Shown here: piece by piece, positions 13,848 to 20,735 of the stretch | Layout: each line of letters starts with the position of its first letter | Position numbering within the stretch: position 1 is the stretch's first letter | Virus record (IMG/VR): IMGVR_UViG_3300042549_007049 | Coordinates: 1-27,754 of that record | Length of the DNA stretch: 27,754 nucleotides | From: a virus | Reading direction: 5' to 3' (one strand) | Translations under genes and position numbers: made by a program | Notes under the pieces: generated by a model | Seen by the model: only the letters and a program-made list of their open reading frames with translations | The model's database searches: none | What the model was told of the DNA's origin: nothing

Positions 13848-15263
13848 TTAGATGTCGTACCTGCTGTTCATGATGGTTTTCATCATGATACCCCAAGGGG
13901 TAAATTCAGCGGGGTTTGCACTTAGCAAACTAGTCATGATCGATGGACTGAATCCTGACACTAGTGCTGCACCACTCTTATGCGCTTCTACAGGCACATT
14001 ATCGGAACTGTTGATATTCCAAAATACTACCTGAGGTACATTGTACCCTGCAGCTTGGTATTTGCTCTCAATCATTTCCATTGCACTGTGATCATTCTTG
14101 ACACATTGATCAAACTGCATGTCACTCAAGATCAATACCATTTGTGGCATGTCACTCTTTGGTACATTACCTTTAACTGCTACACTAAGGATTTTCTCAA
14201 ATGCACGGTTTAGGTTAGTGTTCATTTCCCACTTGCTTTTATGCATTTGTTGGGCTTTTTGAACTACATTACCCTTAAGGGTAACTAGCTCAGGTGAACC
14301 ACTGAAAGTCAAGAAGGTATCTTTGAATACACCTTTATTCTTGTCAGCTAGGTACAGACCCAATCCAACTGATACATCAAGGCAAGTTACACCAGTACTT
14401 TTACCTGCAGGGCAAGTCATAGAACCACTAACATCAACTAGTGGTAGAATGCTTGCATCGCCTACATAGTTAGGTAGTGCATCCCACTGTGCAACGATGT
14501 GATCTAGTTCAGTTTTGGTGAACTGTTTCATAGACCAGCTATTCAATACACCCTTGATTACATCATGTGGAAAAATTGCATTAGCATTCACTTTCACTGA
14601 CTTGTCGCCACTTACCAACTTAGCAACATACTCAGCAAACGCTGGTGTGTGACGATTGAAAGCCTTTTTGTAGATGCGGCTAGCCTGTGAAGGCACATGG
14701 CTGAAGTTGATATTGTCCCAGTCATTGGCACACATTTGAGTCTCAACAACTTTAGTCATGCCCACCAATGTCTTACGGTATTGCTTGGGAGTCATACCAA
14801 AGAATTTGCGGATCTCTGCCGCGACCTGACCTTTGCGTGGAGTCCACTTAGCGGCTAGTCCATTATTGGTGCGAAGATGATCACCTAGAATAGTGTATGC
14901 TTTATTTTTTAGTGCAGGTGTGCTAAACACAAATAGATCGTCAAAGCGACCTAGTTCAGGCACTTTGTTCAACAGGGTAACTGCTGAATCTGGATCCATC
15001 TTTTCTAGATGGACTAGGATATCGCGGAATAGTTGGCGTTCGCCAGCACCCTCGCGTACATCGCGTGACCATAGTGCGATACGCAATGCCAATTCCTTGT
15101 TCTCAACCATTGCGGCTGTGAATTGACCTGTGATATCTTTGCCGCGTGAGGCACCGATATTGTAAAACAAATCAACTAGTGCGTTTGCAGTTGACTTGCG
15201 GGCTTTCATACCATTTTCGGTACGGGCTTCTTGGTTTGCTACTGCTTTTACAAATGCGTTCAT
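13848..15263 (-). CDS. Ro60/TROVE-like (DUF2828) protein with vWA domain
   Basis: A 471-residue protein. The N-terminal about 250 residues are helical-repeat-like with the signatures RTENGMKARKST, LWSRDVREGAGER (65-76) and KVPELGRFDDL (100-110) typical of DUF2828/TROVE-type RNA-binding rings. A von Willebrand A domain follows: MIDAS DVSGS (277-281), a Thr near 349 and Asp381 in ILSDMQFD. Ro60 proteins of this architecture bind misfolded RNAs and Y RNAs; bacterial Y RNAs can carry tRNA-like modules. AAGGAG precedes the ATG. It sits behind a structured untranslated leader and next to a tRNA cluster, which fits an RNA-binding role, but RNA binding is inferred. Confidence 0.82.
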   Translation of the reverse strand: MNAFVKAVANQEARTENGMKARKSTANALVDLFYNIGASRGKDITGQFTAAMVENKELALRIALWSRDVREGAGERQLFRDILVHLEKMDPDSAVTLLNKVPELGRFDDLFVFSTPALKNKAYTILGDHLRTNNGLAAKWTPRKGQVAAEIRKFFGMTPKQYRKTLVGMTKVVETQMCANDWDNINFSHVPSQASRIYKKAFNRHTPAFAEYVAKLVSGDKSVKVNANAIFPHDVIKGVLNSWSMKQFTKTELDHIVAQWDALPNYVGDASILPLVDVSGSMTCPAGKSTGVTCLDVSVGLGLYLADKNKGVFKDTFLTFSGSPELVTLKGNVVQKAQQMHKSKWEMNTNLNRAFEKILSVAVKGNVPKSDMPQMVLILSDMQFDQCVKNDHSAMEMIESKYQAAGYNVPQVVFWNINSSDNVPVEAHKSGAALVSGFSPSIMTSLLSANPAEFTPWGIMMKTIMNSRYDI

Positions 15264-15277
15264 TTTTTTCTCCTTAC

Positions 15278-15333
15278 AGAATGCATTATTTTCAATTTAC
15301 AAGTTTGAATAAGTTTGTTGCTGTTAGCATTCT
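15278..15333 (-). repeat. Hairpin repeat H, copy 1
   Basis: Arms AGAATGC and GCATTCT, with the conserved TAACAGCAA after the first arm on the minus strand. The same element occurs at 19619-19668 and, with a tRNA-like insert, at 20736-20841. Here it lies directly before the ribosome site of the Ro60-like gene. Confidence 0.7.
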
Positions 15334-15765
15334 AAAACTGATTATAACAAAAACTACTATTAAAATCAACTACTTTGGGTAAACAGGATGACCGGACTAT
15401 ATTTTTTATTTTCTGGTCAGTACAGTTATCGTCCCTGACCCTATTTCATGAATTCTGCATGAAAACATAGCTAGTTCGCTAGCATATCAGTTCTATCGGC
15501 GCTGATTTCTCAGTAGTATTTCTACTCCCTCCCGGGCACCTTCTACTGCTGTAGCTGGATTTATTTTAAGTATTTGCTGAAATCATCCTAAATTTTAACG
15601 GAATAGTTGCCTACTTTTTGTTTTTATCGAGGAGACTAATCGAAACTCCTCTATCTAATCCTATACATGTTACTAACCTTCAAAGCCTTGCGGCTCCAGC
15701 TAGTAACATAAGATTAGCAGTCCATTGTATTAGTTGTTGCTGTACCTATTCCTAATCTTCACTAT
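15334..15765 (-). ncRNA. Long structured leader or ncRNA upstream of the Ro60-like gene
   Basis: About 430 nt without an open frame, transcribed from a good promoter at 15772-15800. Hairpins seen in the minus-strand RNA include a 9-bp stem ATGTTACTA/TAGTAACAT holding an inner AGCC-GCAA-GGCT hairpin; GAGGAG/CTCCTC closing a T-loop-like UUCGAUU; GCTAG-CGAA-CTAGC; TTTCATG/CATGAAA; GGTCAG/CTGACC. The 8-mer AAGATTAG near the 5' end can pair with CTAATCTT, which can instead pair with a later GATTAG, so two alternative folds exist. It could be a Y-like RNA bound by the downstream protein, a cis-regulatory leader, or both. I see no CDS here. Confidence 0.5.
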
Positions 15766-15771
15766 AGAGAT

Positions 15772-15800
15772 AGTATACTAGAATTGACGATAAGAGTCAA
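15772..15800 (-). promoter_or_regulatory. Sigma70-type promoter of the structured leader
   Basis: TTGACT at 15800-15795, 17-base spacer, TATACT at 15777-15772. Confidence 0.75.
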
Positions 15801-15845
15801 ATGTTTTGGTTAAATGAAATTTATTAAATAAAAAGTTGTGTAATA

Positions 15846-16364
15846 TTAATTATTAGGTACATTCATATCCCCATAAAAAGGAAATCCTGTATCATTTCTA
15901 ATTCTTTTAATAAATTGTAAAAACATACTACAAATTCCATAGCAGCGCAAATGTACCGTACTGAGTAATCCACGGTCGTAACTTTCGGGTACTGCCATAA
16001 TACTTTGATTGTTTATGGGAGTGTTTTGAAAAGTCCAATAATAACCACTGTTTGTGGTTACATAGTTGGGTGTAGGGCCAGAGGGTATTTGAAAATAATG
16101 TGGATAAAGTTTTATATTTTGTATACTAATCCAATCATACATGTCTTGATTACGACAACTTATCCATAATCTTTTATTCTGTAAATATTTTTCAGATACT
16201 TCATACAACGGCTGCTCACTACCCAGATAAAGTTTCCCATCAACTCGCCATGCATCAACCATGGCATTAAAGCCATATTGCAAAGCTTTACTTACTTGAT
16301 TGGGAGTGTTTTCTATTTGAGGATCTTCCCCATGATATAAACCTCTGTATGCTATATAAATCAT
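15846..16364 (-). CDS. GDPD/TIM-barrel-like protein with altered catalytic residues
   Basis: A 172-residue protein starting MIYIAYRGLYHG. The pattern IAYRG, ENTPNQVSKAL, YGFNAMVDAW and LYLGSEQP follows glycerophosphodiester phosphodiesterases, in which the same positions read HRG, ENT, a Glu-x-Asp pair and HD. The catalytic His of HRG is Tyr here and the Glu-x-Asp is not intact, so classical activity is doubtful. It is also shorter than the family's usual 230-250 residues. A GATAAATA octamer, not a clear Shine-Dalgarno, precedes the ATG. Function unknown. Confidence 0.7.
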   Translation of the reverse strand: MIYIAYRGLYHGEDPQIENTPNQVSKALQYGFNAMVDAWRVDGKLYLGSEQPLYEVSEKYLQNKRLWISCRNQDMYDWISIQNIKLYPHYFQIPSGPTPNYVTTNSGYYWTFQNTPINNQSIMAVPESYDRGLLSTVHLRCYGICSMFLQFIKRIRNDTGFPFYGDMNVPNN

Positions 16365-16378
16365 ACATTATTTATCTT

Positions 16379-16444
16379 TGGAGAGGATAACTGGATTCGA
16401 ACCAGTGACATTTACCTTGGCAATACCAACTGAGCTACACCCGC
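16379..16444 (-). pseudogene. tRNA-Gly(GCC)-like pseudogene with a 10-nt deletion
   Basis: Closely matches the intact tRNA-Gly at 20351-20426 but lacks 10 bases covering the 3' side of the D-arm and the 5' strand of the anticodon stem. The T-stem differs at two paired positions (CCGG/CCGG became CTGG/CCAG), which keeps pairing. The acceptor stem is weakened. CCA is still encoded. Confidence 0.8.
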
Positions 16445-16449
16445 AAATA

Positions 16450-16719
16450 TCAAGCTGTACGCTTGATGATATGAAACCCAAATTGAGTTTGTACTACATC
16501 ACTAATGCTACCGATTTCTGTATTATGTGCTGCTTCCTCAAATTCAGGAACCATTTGACCGCGATCAAACTCACCCAAATCTCCACCAGCTTTTACCCCA
16601 CTGGGGCAGCGACTACAAATAAAAGCTAAAGTTGCAAAATCACTACCATTATCTAAAATCTGCTTAATAGCGTCTGCTTGTTCTTTATATTCAACTAGAA
16701 TGTGACTTGCTCTGATCAT
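16450..16719 (-). CDS. Parvulin-type peptidyl-prolyl cis-trans isomerase
   Basis: An 89-residue single-domain parvulin: RASHILV (3-9), GGDLGEFDRGQMVPEFE (45-61), and TQFGFHII (78-85) are the family signatures, including the two active-site His (positions 6 and 83). Length equals a minimal PpiC/PrsA catalytic domain without signal peptide, so it acts in the cytoplasm. AAAGGA precedes the ATG. It lies between a tRNA pseudogene and tRNA-Val, so it is read from a tRNA-containing transcript. A role in folding virion or host proteins is inference. Confidence 0.9.
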   Translation of the reverse strand: MIRASHILVEYKEQADAIKQILDNGSDFATLAFICSRCPSGVKAGGDLGEFDRGQMVPEFEEAAHNTEIGSISDVVQTQFGFHIIKRTA

Positions 16720-16745
16720 GTTTTTTCCTTTTTATCAACTAAAAT

Positions 16746-16820
16746 TGGTACCTGGACACGGTTTCGAACCGCGGACCCTCTCCGTGTAAAGGAGACGCTC
16801 TACCCCTGAGCTATCCAGGC
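16746..16820 (-). tRNA. tRNA-Val (TAC)
   Basis: 75-nt cloverleaf with encoded CCA; anticodon loop TTTACAC closed by TCTCC/GGAGA. Confidence 0.96.
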
Positions 16821-16829
16821 AAAATGTTT

Positions 16830-17837
16830 TTAACGATAACACTCAGCATAAGGACTTTGCCAAACACTATCAAAATCAAGCTCTTCTTGCTTGACCCATC
16901 CTTTATTATTTATGTGACCCTCGACCCAACTATCTAAAACTGCCATTACCCCACCTGCTGTGGTGCGTTGGATTGCTGTTTCATTTTGTTTAGCATCTAC
17001 AATCTTACTGTATTGTCTGATATCATATGAACCCTGTTTCATACCTGTTACAGAAATTAGCATGAATACGAAATCTTTATTGGTTTGAGGTACTTGCTTA
17101 TTAAACAAGTCTACGAAAGTTTGGAAGTTGTCTTTCATTCCCAAATCATCTTTAAGAAACTGCATTAGCCGCCAATGTCCAGGATAACGAAGTGTCTTAT
17201 AATTCACATTTTTGGCACGGCCTAACCAACTATCAGGTAAAGACCCAATACCACCGCTGGTATTAGCGGCTTCTAGCTTGGCGCCATTCAACATTACATC
17301 TTCTATATCAGCTAGTGGATCTAATAAAACTAGCTTATTATCTTTAATTGCGGGGCAGGCATGAATGTATTCATTTATTAACCCCTCAGTATTCCAAGTC
17401 CTGTAGTATCCCATGTGATTAGTTGTATTTTCAGGGATAGCACCTACTCTGATAGTGATATCATGTACTTCATCGAATTGAACTGCCAATCTATTGGCAA
17501 TTATACTAACCATTCCTGGAGCTAGACCACATTGTGTAACAAAGCTTGCATTATCTAATGTTTTTACATAATCAGTAACTTCAATGCTTTCAGTCAAGTC
17601 AAAGTAATCAACTTTATTGGCATTGCAAATTTCAGCTATTTTTTTGTTTAAGAAAAAAGGTGTACTAGCTAATACTCCATCCACAGACTTGATAATAGTA
17701 TCTACTAACTCTAAATTAGATAGATCATTACCATTTGATAAATCATATCCTGTTACTTCAAATCTATTATCTTGTTTCAATGTGTCAAATACAAATTTAC
17801 CTATATGCCCTAAACCTAAAATAGCTAATTTCTTCAT
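16830..17837 (-). CDS. Saccharopine-dehydrogenase-like NAD(P)-binding enzyme
   Basis: A 335-residue protein. The N-terminus is a Rossmann fold (AILGLGHIGKFV, GxGxxG at 8-13). THE region CGLAPGMVSIIANRL (about 103-117) is the usual second signature of saccharopine dehydrogenase/reductase-like proteins, followed by a mixed alpha/beta domain. These enzymes make or break a secondary amine between lysine and a keto acid; relatives act in polyamine metabolism. The true substrate cannot be read here. GAGGAAT precedes the ATG. It is a likely host-derived metabolic gene in a phage, lying between tRNA-Val and tRNA-Pro. Confidence 0.82.
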   Translation of the reverse strand: MKKLAILGLGHIGKFVFDTLKQDNRFEVTGYDLSNGNDLSNLELVDTIIKSVDGVLASTPFFLNKKIAEICNANKVDYFDLTESIEVTDYVKTLDNASFVTQCGLAPGMVSIIANRLAVQFDEVHDITIRVGAIPENTTNHMGYYRTWNTEGLINEYIHACPAIKDNKLVLLDPLADIEDVMLNGAKLEAANTSGGIGSLPDSWLGRAKNVNYKTLRYPGHWRLMQFLKDDLGMKDNFQTFVDLFNKQVPQTNKDFVFMLISVTGMKQGSYDIRQYSKIVDAKQNETAIQRTTAGGVMAVLDSWVEGHINNKGWVKQEELDFDSVWQSPYAECYR

Positions 17838-17858
17838 GTATTCCTCATAATTAGTTGA

Positions 17859-17935
<77 letters not shown>

Positions 17936-17947
17936 AAGTAAGATTAT

Positions 17948-18148
17948 TTATTTTGTATTTTTGTTGTTTTGAATTTCTAACAATGCAGTAACTGTGGCAT
18001 GTGTATGCTCATGCTCTAAACTATCCCTATTAGCTTTACGAATTTTTTTCGCAATAGCAGCAGCGATTAGAACCATGTCAAATTTATTGTTACCTGAATT
18101 TTGAACACATTTTTCAATGTCGAGTTGTGGGGTACGACTTTTATTCAT
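17948..18148 (-). CDS. RNA polymerase omega subunit-like protein
   Basis: A 66-residue protein. Residues 14-30 (CVQNSGNNKFDMVLIAA) and the later THATVTALLEI follow bacterial RpoZ closely (compare V-x-x-x-GNRFDLVLVAARRAR and TVIALREI). Omega wraps the beta-prime C-terminus and is the binding site of ppGpp with beta-prime. The C-terminal extension of host omega (after about residue 65) is missing, as is the basic stretch after the VLIAA helix in part. AAGGTAATC precedes the ATG. It lies just downstream of tRNA-Met in the same transcript. Binding to host polymerase is inferred. Confidence 0.82.
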   Translation of the reverse strand: MNKSRTPQLDIEKCVQNSGNNKFDMVLIAAAIAKKIRKANRDSLEHEHTHATVTALLEIQNNKNTK

Positions 18149-18162
18149 GATTACCTTTATTT

Positions 18163-18237
18163 TGGAAGCAGGTGTTGGAATCGAACCAACCTAATACGGC
18201 TTATGAGACCGTCCAGTTCCCAGAACTGTAACCTGCG
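18163..18237 (-). tRNA. tRNA-Met-like (CAT), unusual
   Basis: 75 nt with CCA; loop CTCATAA closed by ACGGT/GCCGT. Taken with a 7-bp acceptor, position 1-72 is a C-U mismatch, an initiator-like trait, but the three G-C pairs of initiator anticodon stems are absent. The D-loop is only about five bases. Could be elongator Met, initiator-like or Ile-CAT. Confidence 0.85.
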
Positions 18238-18288
18238 AAACCCTAGTATAACACTATTTGATTACTATATCAAATATTTGTTACCCAA

Positions 18289-18426
18289 TTATTGATGTTG
18301 TGGAACTAATTTAATTTGAGTAATTGGTTCAAAACCTGCTAATAATCCTAAACTACGATCTTGAATAATAGAGAAATTGATTGGTTTTGGGTCCCAATTT
18401 CCTGCTGCATCAGTAGCTGCCGCGTA
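18289..18426 (-). pseudogene. C-terminal gene fragment, no start codon
   Basis: After an in-frame stop, 45 sense codons run to TAA at 18291-18289 with no possible ATG, GTG or TTG start. The product has protein-like composition: NWDPKPINFSII, then DRSLGLLAGFEPITQIKLVP. It is probably the end of a gene displaced by tRNA insertion or recombination. Parent not recognised. Confidence 0.5.
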
Positions 18427-18450
18427 TTATTTATCACACAAGTATGAAAT

Positions 18451-18526
18451 TGGTGGAGGTTATCGGACTTGAACCGATCACCTACAGCTTGCAAAGCTGC
18501 CGCTCTCCCAGATGAGCTAAACCCCC
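18451..18526 (-). tRNA. tRNA-Ala (TGC), copy 1
   Basis: 76 nt with CCA; loop TTTGCAA closed by GCAGC/GCTGT. An AATAAATA octamer lies about 20 bases upstream. Confidence 0.96.
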
Positions 18527-18573
18527 GAGTAACTATTTATTGTAACTTTTAAAATTGAAATAAAACTTTAGTA

Positions 18574-18858
18574 CTAAAATAGCATTGGCAAAATAGCAAG
18601 AATTCCACCTAAAATTGTAGCGGCAGCGTCTAGCCAATCTACACTATGGTTAGGAAACCTACCATTGCTAATGTCTATTCTATTACGAATGTAATCTACC
18701 ACTTCTTTTCCAAAAGCAAATACAACCACTGCTATAGATGCTATCAGCAACCCACTACCTATACCAAATAATGTTGATAAGGCTAGAGCAATATTAAAAA
18801 TAACTGCACCATATACAATATGGTTAGCTTTGTCTTGTGGTAATAATAGTAATTTCAT
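18574..18858 (-). CDS. Small membrane protein (DKxxH...GKE family)
   Basis: A 94-residue protein with three hydrophobic segments at about 14-32, 36-50 and 80-93, separated by a polar loop (GKEVVDYIRNRIDISNG). PQDKANHIVYG near the start and HSVDWLDAAATILGG near the end are typical of small phage and bacterial membrane proteins of unknown role. A lysis-related function cannot be shown. AAGGACAG precedes the ATG. Confidence 0.8.
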   Translation of the reverse strand: MKLLLLPQDKANHIVYGAVIFNIALALSTLFGIGSGLLIASIAVVVFAFGKEVVDYIRNRIDISNGRFPNHSVDWLDAAATILGGILAILPMLF

Positions 18859-18878
18859 AAACTGTCCTTGTTATAAAC

Positions 18879-18952
18879 TGGAGCGGGTGAGGAGAATCGA
18901 ACTCCTCGCTTTAGCTTGGAAGGCTAAGGTATTACCACTATACGACACCCGC
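18879..18952 (-). tRNA. tRNA-Gly (TCC)
   Basis: 74 nt with CCA; loop CTTCCAA closed by TTAGC/GCTAA. Confidence 0.96.
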
Positions 18953-18953
18953 A

Positions 18954-19400
18954 TTATCTTTCGTTAAAATACTTTATGAATTCAGGATCATTGGATATGC
19001 TAATCCATTTTCCATTCATAAAATATCTTATATTTTTTACTTTTTTATCTTGTACTGCTTGTATAGCCCAAGATAGTATCTCTACATTTACACTACCACC
19101 TGATTCAATCAAATTGTAATATTCAAATCCATTTTCATGTCTAGCAACAAATATAAGATTTATTTTGTCAGGTTTCATCCATTCAGGAATAGATAAATCA
19201 TATTTCCAGCCACACTTAAATGTCTTGCAAGGATTATATGGTCTTACATCATATATGCCACAACCAGTTTCCCTAATAAAGTTACATTTTTTTCCTGGAT
19301 AAAATTCGTATCCATACGCTACCCCAGTCAAGTGACCCTCGCAGCATTTTTTACATCCATCGCATGGTCTATCTTGTGCTAATATAGGTATCATATTCAT
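18954..19400 (-). CDS. YkgJ-type cysteine-cluster protein
   Basis: A 148-residue protein with CDGCKKCCEGHL near residue 13, CNFI, GCGIYDVRP and CKTFKCGW: the eight-cysteine pattern of YkgJ/FliB-type proteins, thought to bind zinc or an iron-sulphur centre. The C-terminal half is not conserved to my eye. Activity is unproven in the family at large. The ATG lies only seven bases after the CCA of tRNA-Leu and has no Shine-Dalgarno, so tRNA 3' processing would create an almost leaderless message. Confidence 0.8.
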   Translation of the reverse strand: MNMIPILAQDRPCDGCKKCCEGHLTGVAYGYEFYPGKKCNFIRETGCGIYDVRPYNPCKTFKCGWKYDLSIPEWMKPDKINLIFVARHENGFEYYNLIESGGSVNVEILSWAIQAVQDKKVKNIRYFMNGKWISISNDPEFIKYFNER

Positions 19401-19407
19401 ATTAATT

Positions 19408-19492
19408 TGGTGCCCCGGGAGGGACTTGAACCCCCACCCCTTGCGAGACCAGAACCTAAATCTGGCGCGTCTGCCAATTTCGCCACCGGGGC
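19408..19492 (-). tRNA. tRNA-Leu (TAG)
   Basis: 85-nt class II tRNA with CCA; loop TTTAGGT closed by CCAGA/TCTGG. Confidence 0.96.
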
Positions 19493-19532
19493 ATTACTAT
19501 ACTTATCTTGTTTTTTACTGCCGCAAAATTTA

Positions 19533-19608
19533 TGGTGCCTCTTCCTGGTTTCGATCCAGGTACCTATGCCTTATCAAGACATTGCTCTCCCGATTGAGCT
19601 AAAGAGGC
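19533..19608 (-). tRNA. tRNA-Ile (GAT)
   Basis: 76 nt with CCA; loop TTGATAA closed by ATGTC/GGCAT. The T-loop is ATCGAAA, with A instead of T at position 54. Confidence 0.94.
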
Positions 19609-19618
19609 GTATTTTTAC

Positions 19619-19668
19619 AGGATACATTTTCTTCATTTGCAGTGAAATAAAATTGCTGTTAGTATCCT
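19619..19668 (-). repeat. Hairpin repeat H, copy 2
   Basis: Arms AGGATAC and GTATCCT with TAACAGCAA conserved after the first arm; lies between tRNA-Ser(TGA) and tRNA-Ile(GAT). Confidence 0.7.
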
Positions 19669-19674
19669 TAAACT

Positions 19675-19765
19675 TGGAGGAAGAGGTGGGATTCGAACCC
19701 ACGGACGGCTACAAACCGTCGCTGGTTTTCAAGACCAGAGCCATCAGCCACTCGACCACTCTTCC
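19675..19765 (-). tRNA. tRNA-Ser (TGA)
   Basis: 91-nt class II tRNA with CCA; loop CTTGAAA closed by CTGGT/ACCAG. Confidence 0.96.
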
Positions 19766-19772
19766 ATGTGTT

Positions 19773-19851
19773 TGGAGGTCAGTGTAGGATTTGCACCTAC
19801 GGTATATCTCGCTTTGCAGGCGAGTGCATTCGACTACTCTGCCAACTGACC
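19773..19851 (-). tRNA. tRNA-Cys (GCA)
   Basis: 79 nt with CCA; loop CTGCAAA closed by CTCGC/GCGAG. T-loop TGCAAAT and a long D-loop are unusual. It begins one base after the stop codon of the upstream gene. Confidence 0.92.
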
Positions 19852-19852
19852 A

Positions 19853-20209
19853 TTAATATATTGTGTCTCTGTTAAGCCTTCTAGACACTTCGAATGCTAC
19901 TGTCAGTGCATCAGCACAAAAAAATCTACCATTTTTCTTAAACTTAAATCCATTCAATGTGAACGGTTTTAGTACCGTATCACCATTCCACCAATTACGC
20001 TGGGTTTTAATGTAACCTAGTTCTTCTAAACGATTACGAAGTTTAGTGAACTCATCGTGATCTTTATTACTGATACTCACACTCTTATCATGTCCTTTAA
20101 GGATTTTTATGATTTCTTCGTGAGTAGGATTACTACGATCTTTAATAAAGTCATGCTCGGTCCTAACTGTGACACCTGTAATGTATTCTTCAGGAAGAGT
20201 AAAATCCAT
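19853..20209 (-). CDS. Unknown 118-residue phage protein
   Basis: A soluble protein with LRNRLEELGYIKTQRNWWNGDTV around residues 56-78. Similar short phage proteins with this segment exist without assigned function. AGGAT precedes the ATG, 16 bases after the CCA of tRNA-Ser(GCT); the stop is one base before tRNA-Cys, so it is read within a tRNA operon. Confidence 0.78.
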   Translation of the reverse strand: MDFTLPEEYITGVTVRTEHDFIKDRSNPTHEEIIKILKGHDKSVSISNKDHDEFTKLRNRLEELGYIKTQRNWWNGDTVLKPFTLNGFKFKKNGRFFCADALTVAFEVSRRLNRDTIY

Positions 20210-20225
20210 ATCATATCCTAAATTT

Positions 20226-20321
20226 TGGCGGAGAGTGAGGGATTCGAACCCTCGAGCCCAAGTTTTTGCTCAGACTGTCTTCTTAGCAGGAAGGTGGTTT
20301 TATCCTCTCACCCAACTCTCC
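20226..20321 (-). tRNA. tRNA-Ser (GCT)
   Basis: 96-nt class II tRNA with CCA; loop CTGCTAA closed by CTTC/GAAG; long variable arm. Confidence 0.95.
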
Positions 20322-20350
20322 AAGTTTAACCGTAACTACATATTGAATTC

Positions 20351-20426
20351 TGGAGCGGGTAACCGGGTTCGAACCGGTGACATTTACCTTGGCAAGGTAA
20401 TGCTCTACCAACTGAGCTACACCCGC
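20351..20426 (-). tRNA. tRNA-Gly (GCC)
   Basis: 76 nt with CCA; anticodon stem TACCT/AGGTA region around TGCC. Intact parent-type of the pseudogene at 16379-16444. Confidence 0.96.
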
Positions 20427-20434
20427 ATTAAATC

Positions 20435-20442
20435 TATTTATA
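20435..20442 (-). promoter_or_regulatory. T4-type late promoter octamer TATAAATA
   Basis: Exact octamer eight bases upstream of tRNA-Gly(GCC). The same octamer occurs at 27175-27182. Confidence 0.45.
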
Positions 20443-20542
20443 CTGAATTAATTACTGTCATATATTACCATTTTGTAGTACATTCTGTCGCCGTTTTTTC
20501 TACGCTGGTAACGACCAAGACCTCAAAGAATGTGCTATAAAA

Positions 20543-20618
20543 TGGTAGGGGCAGGGGGATTCGAACCCTCCAACTTATCGGTTAAAAGCCGAGTACTCTA
20601 CCATTGAGTTATACCCCC
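20543..20618 (-). tRNA. tRNA-Lys (TTT)
   Basis: 76 nt with CCA; loop CTTTTAA closed by CTCGG/CCGAT. Confidence 0.95.
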
Positions 20619-20651
20619 GCATAGTGCATAGAATTGTTTTTACCGTGCCAA

Positions 20652-20676
20652 CTCTAACCTTATGCGGGGGTTAGAG
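20652..20676 (-). other. 8-bp hairpin after a micro-ORF
   Basis: CTCTAACC and its complement around a 9-base loop, without a U-tract. It could be a processing or attenuation structure. Confidence 0.5.
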
Positions 20677-20681
20677 AGACA

Positions 20682-20702
20682 CTAAATCTTACCTCGTTTC
20701 AT
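20682..20702 (-). CDS. Six-codon micro-ORF with a strong Shine-Dalgarno
   Basis: AAGGAG eight bases before ATG, then MKRGKI and TAG. Followed five bases later by the hairpin at 20652-20676. It may be a leader peptide, a minigene of the kind that ties up peptidyl-tRNA, or the remnant of a lost gene. Confidence 0.35.
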   Translation of the reverse strand: MKRGKI

Positions 20703-20735
20703 GTCGTTCTCCTTTGAACATTTAAAATATAAAAC

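Noticed and set aside
15360-15600. Group I intron in the Ro60 leader, suggested by AATATAGTCC (S-like) and GTCAGGGACGATAAC (R-like).
   Set aside because: There is no room for a P8 hairpin between the R- and S-like parts, P4/P6 are poor, and no interrupted exon (CDS or tRNA) flanks it.
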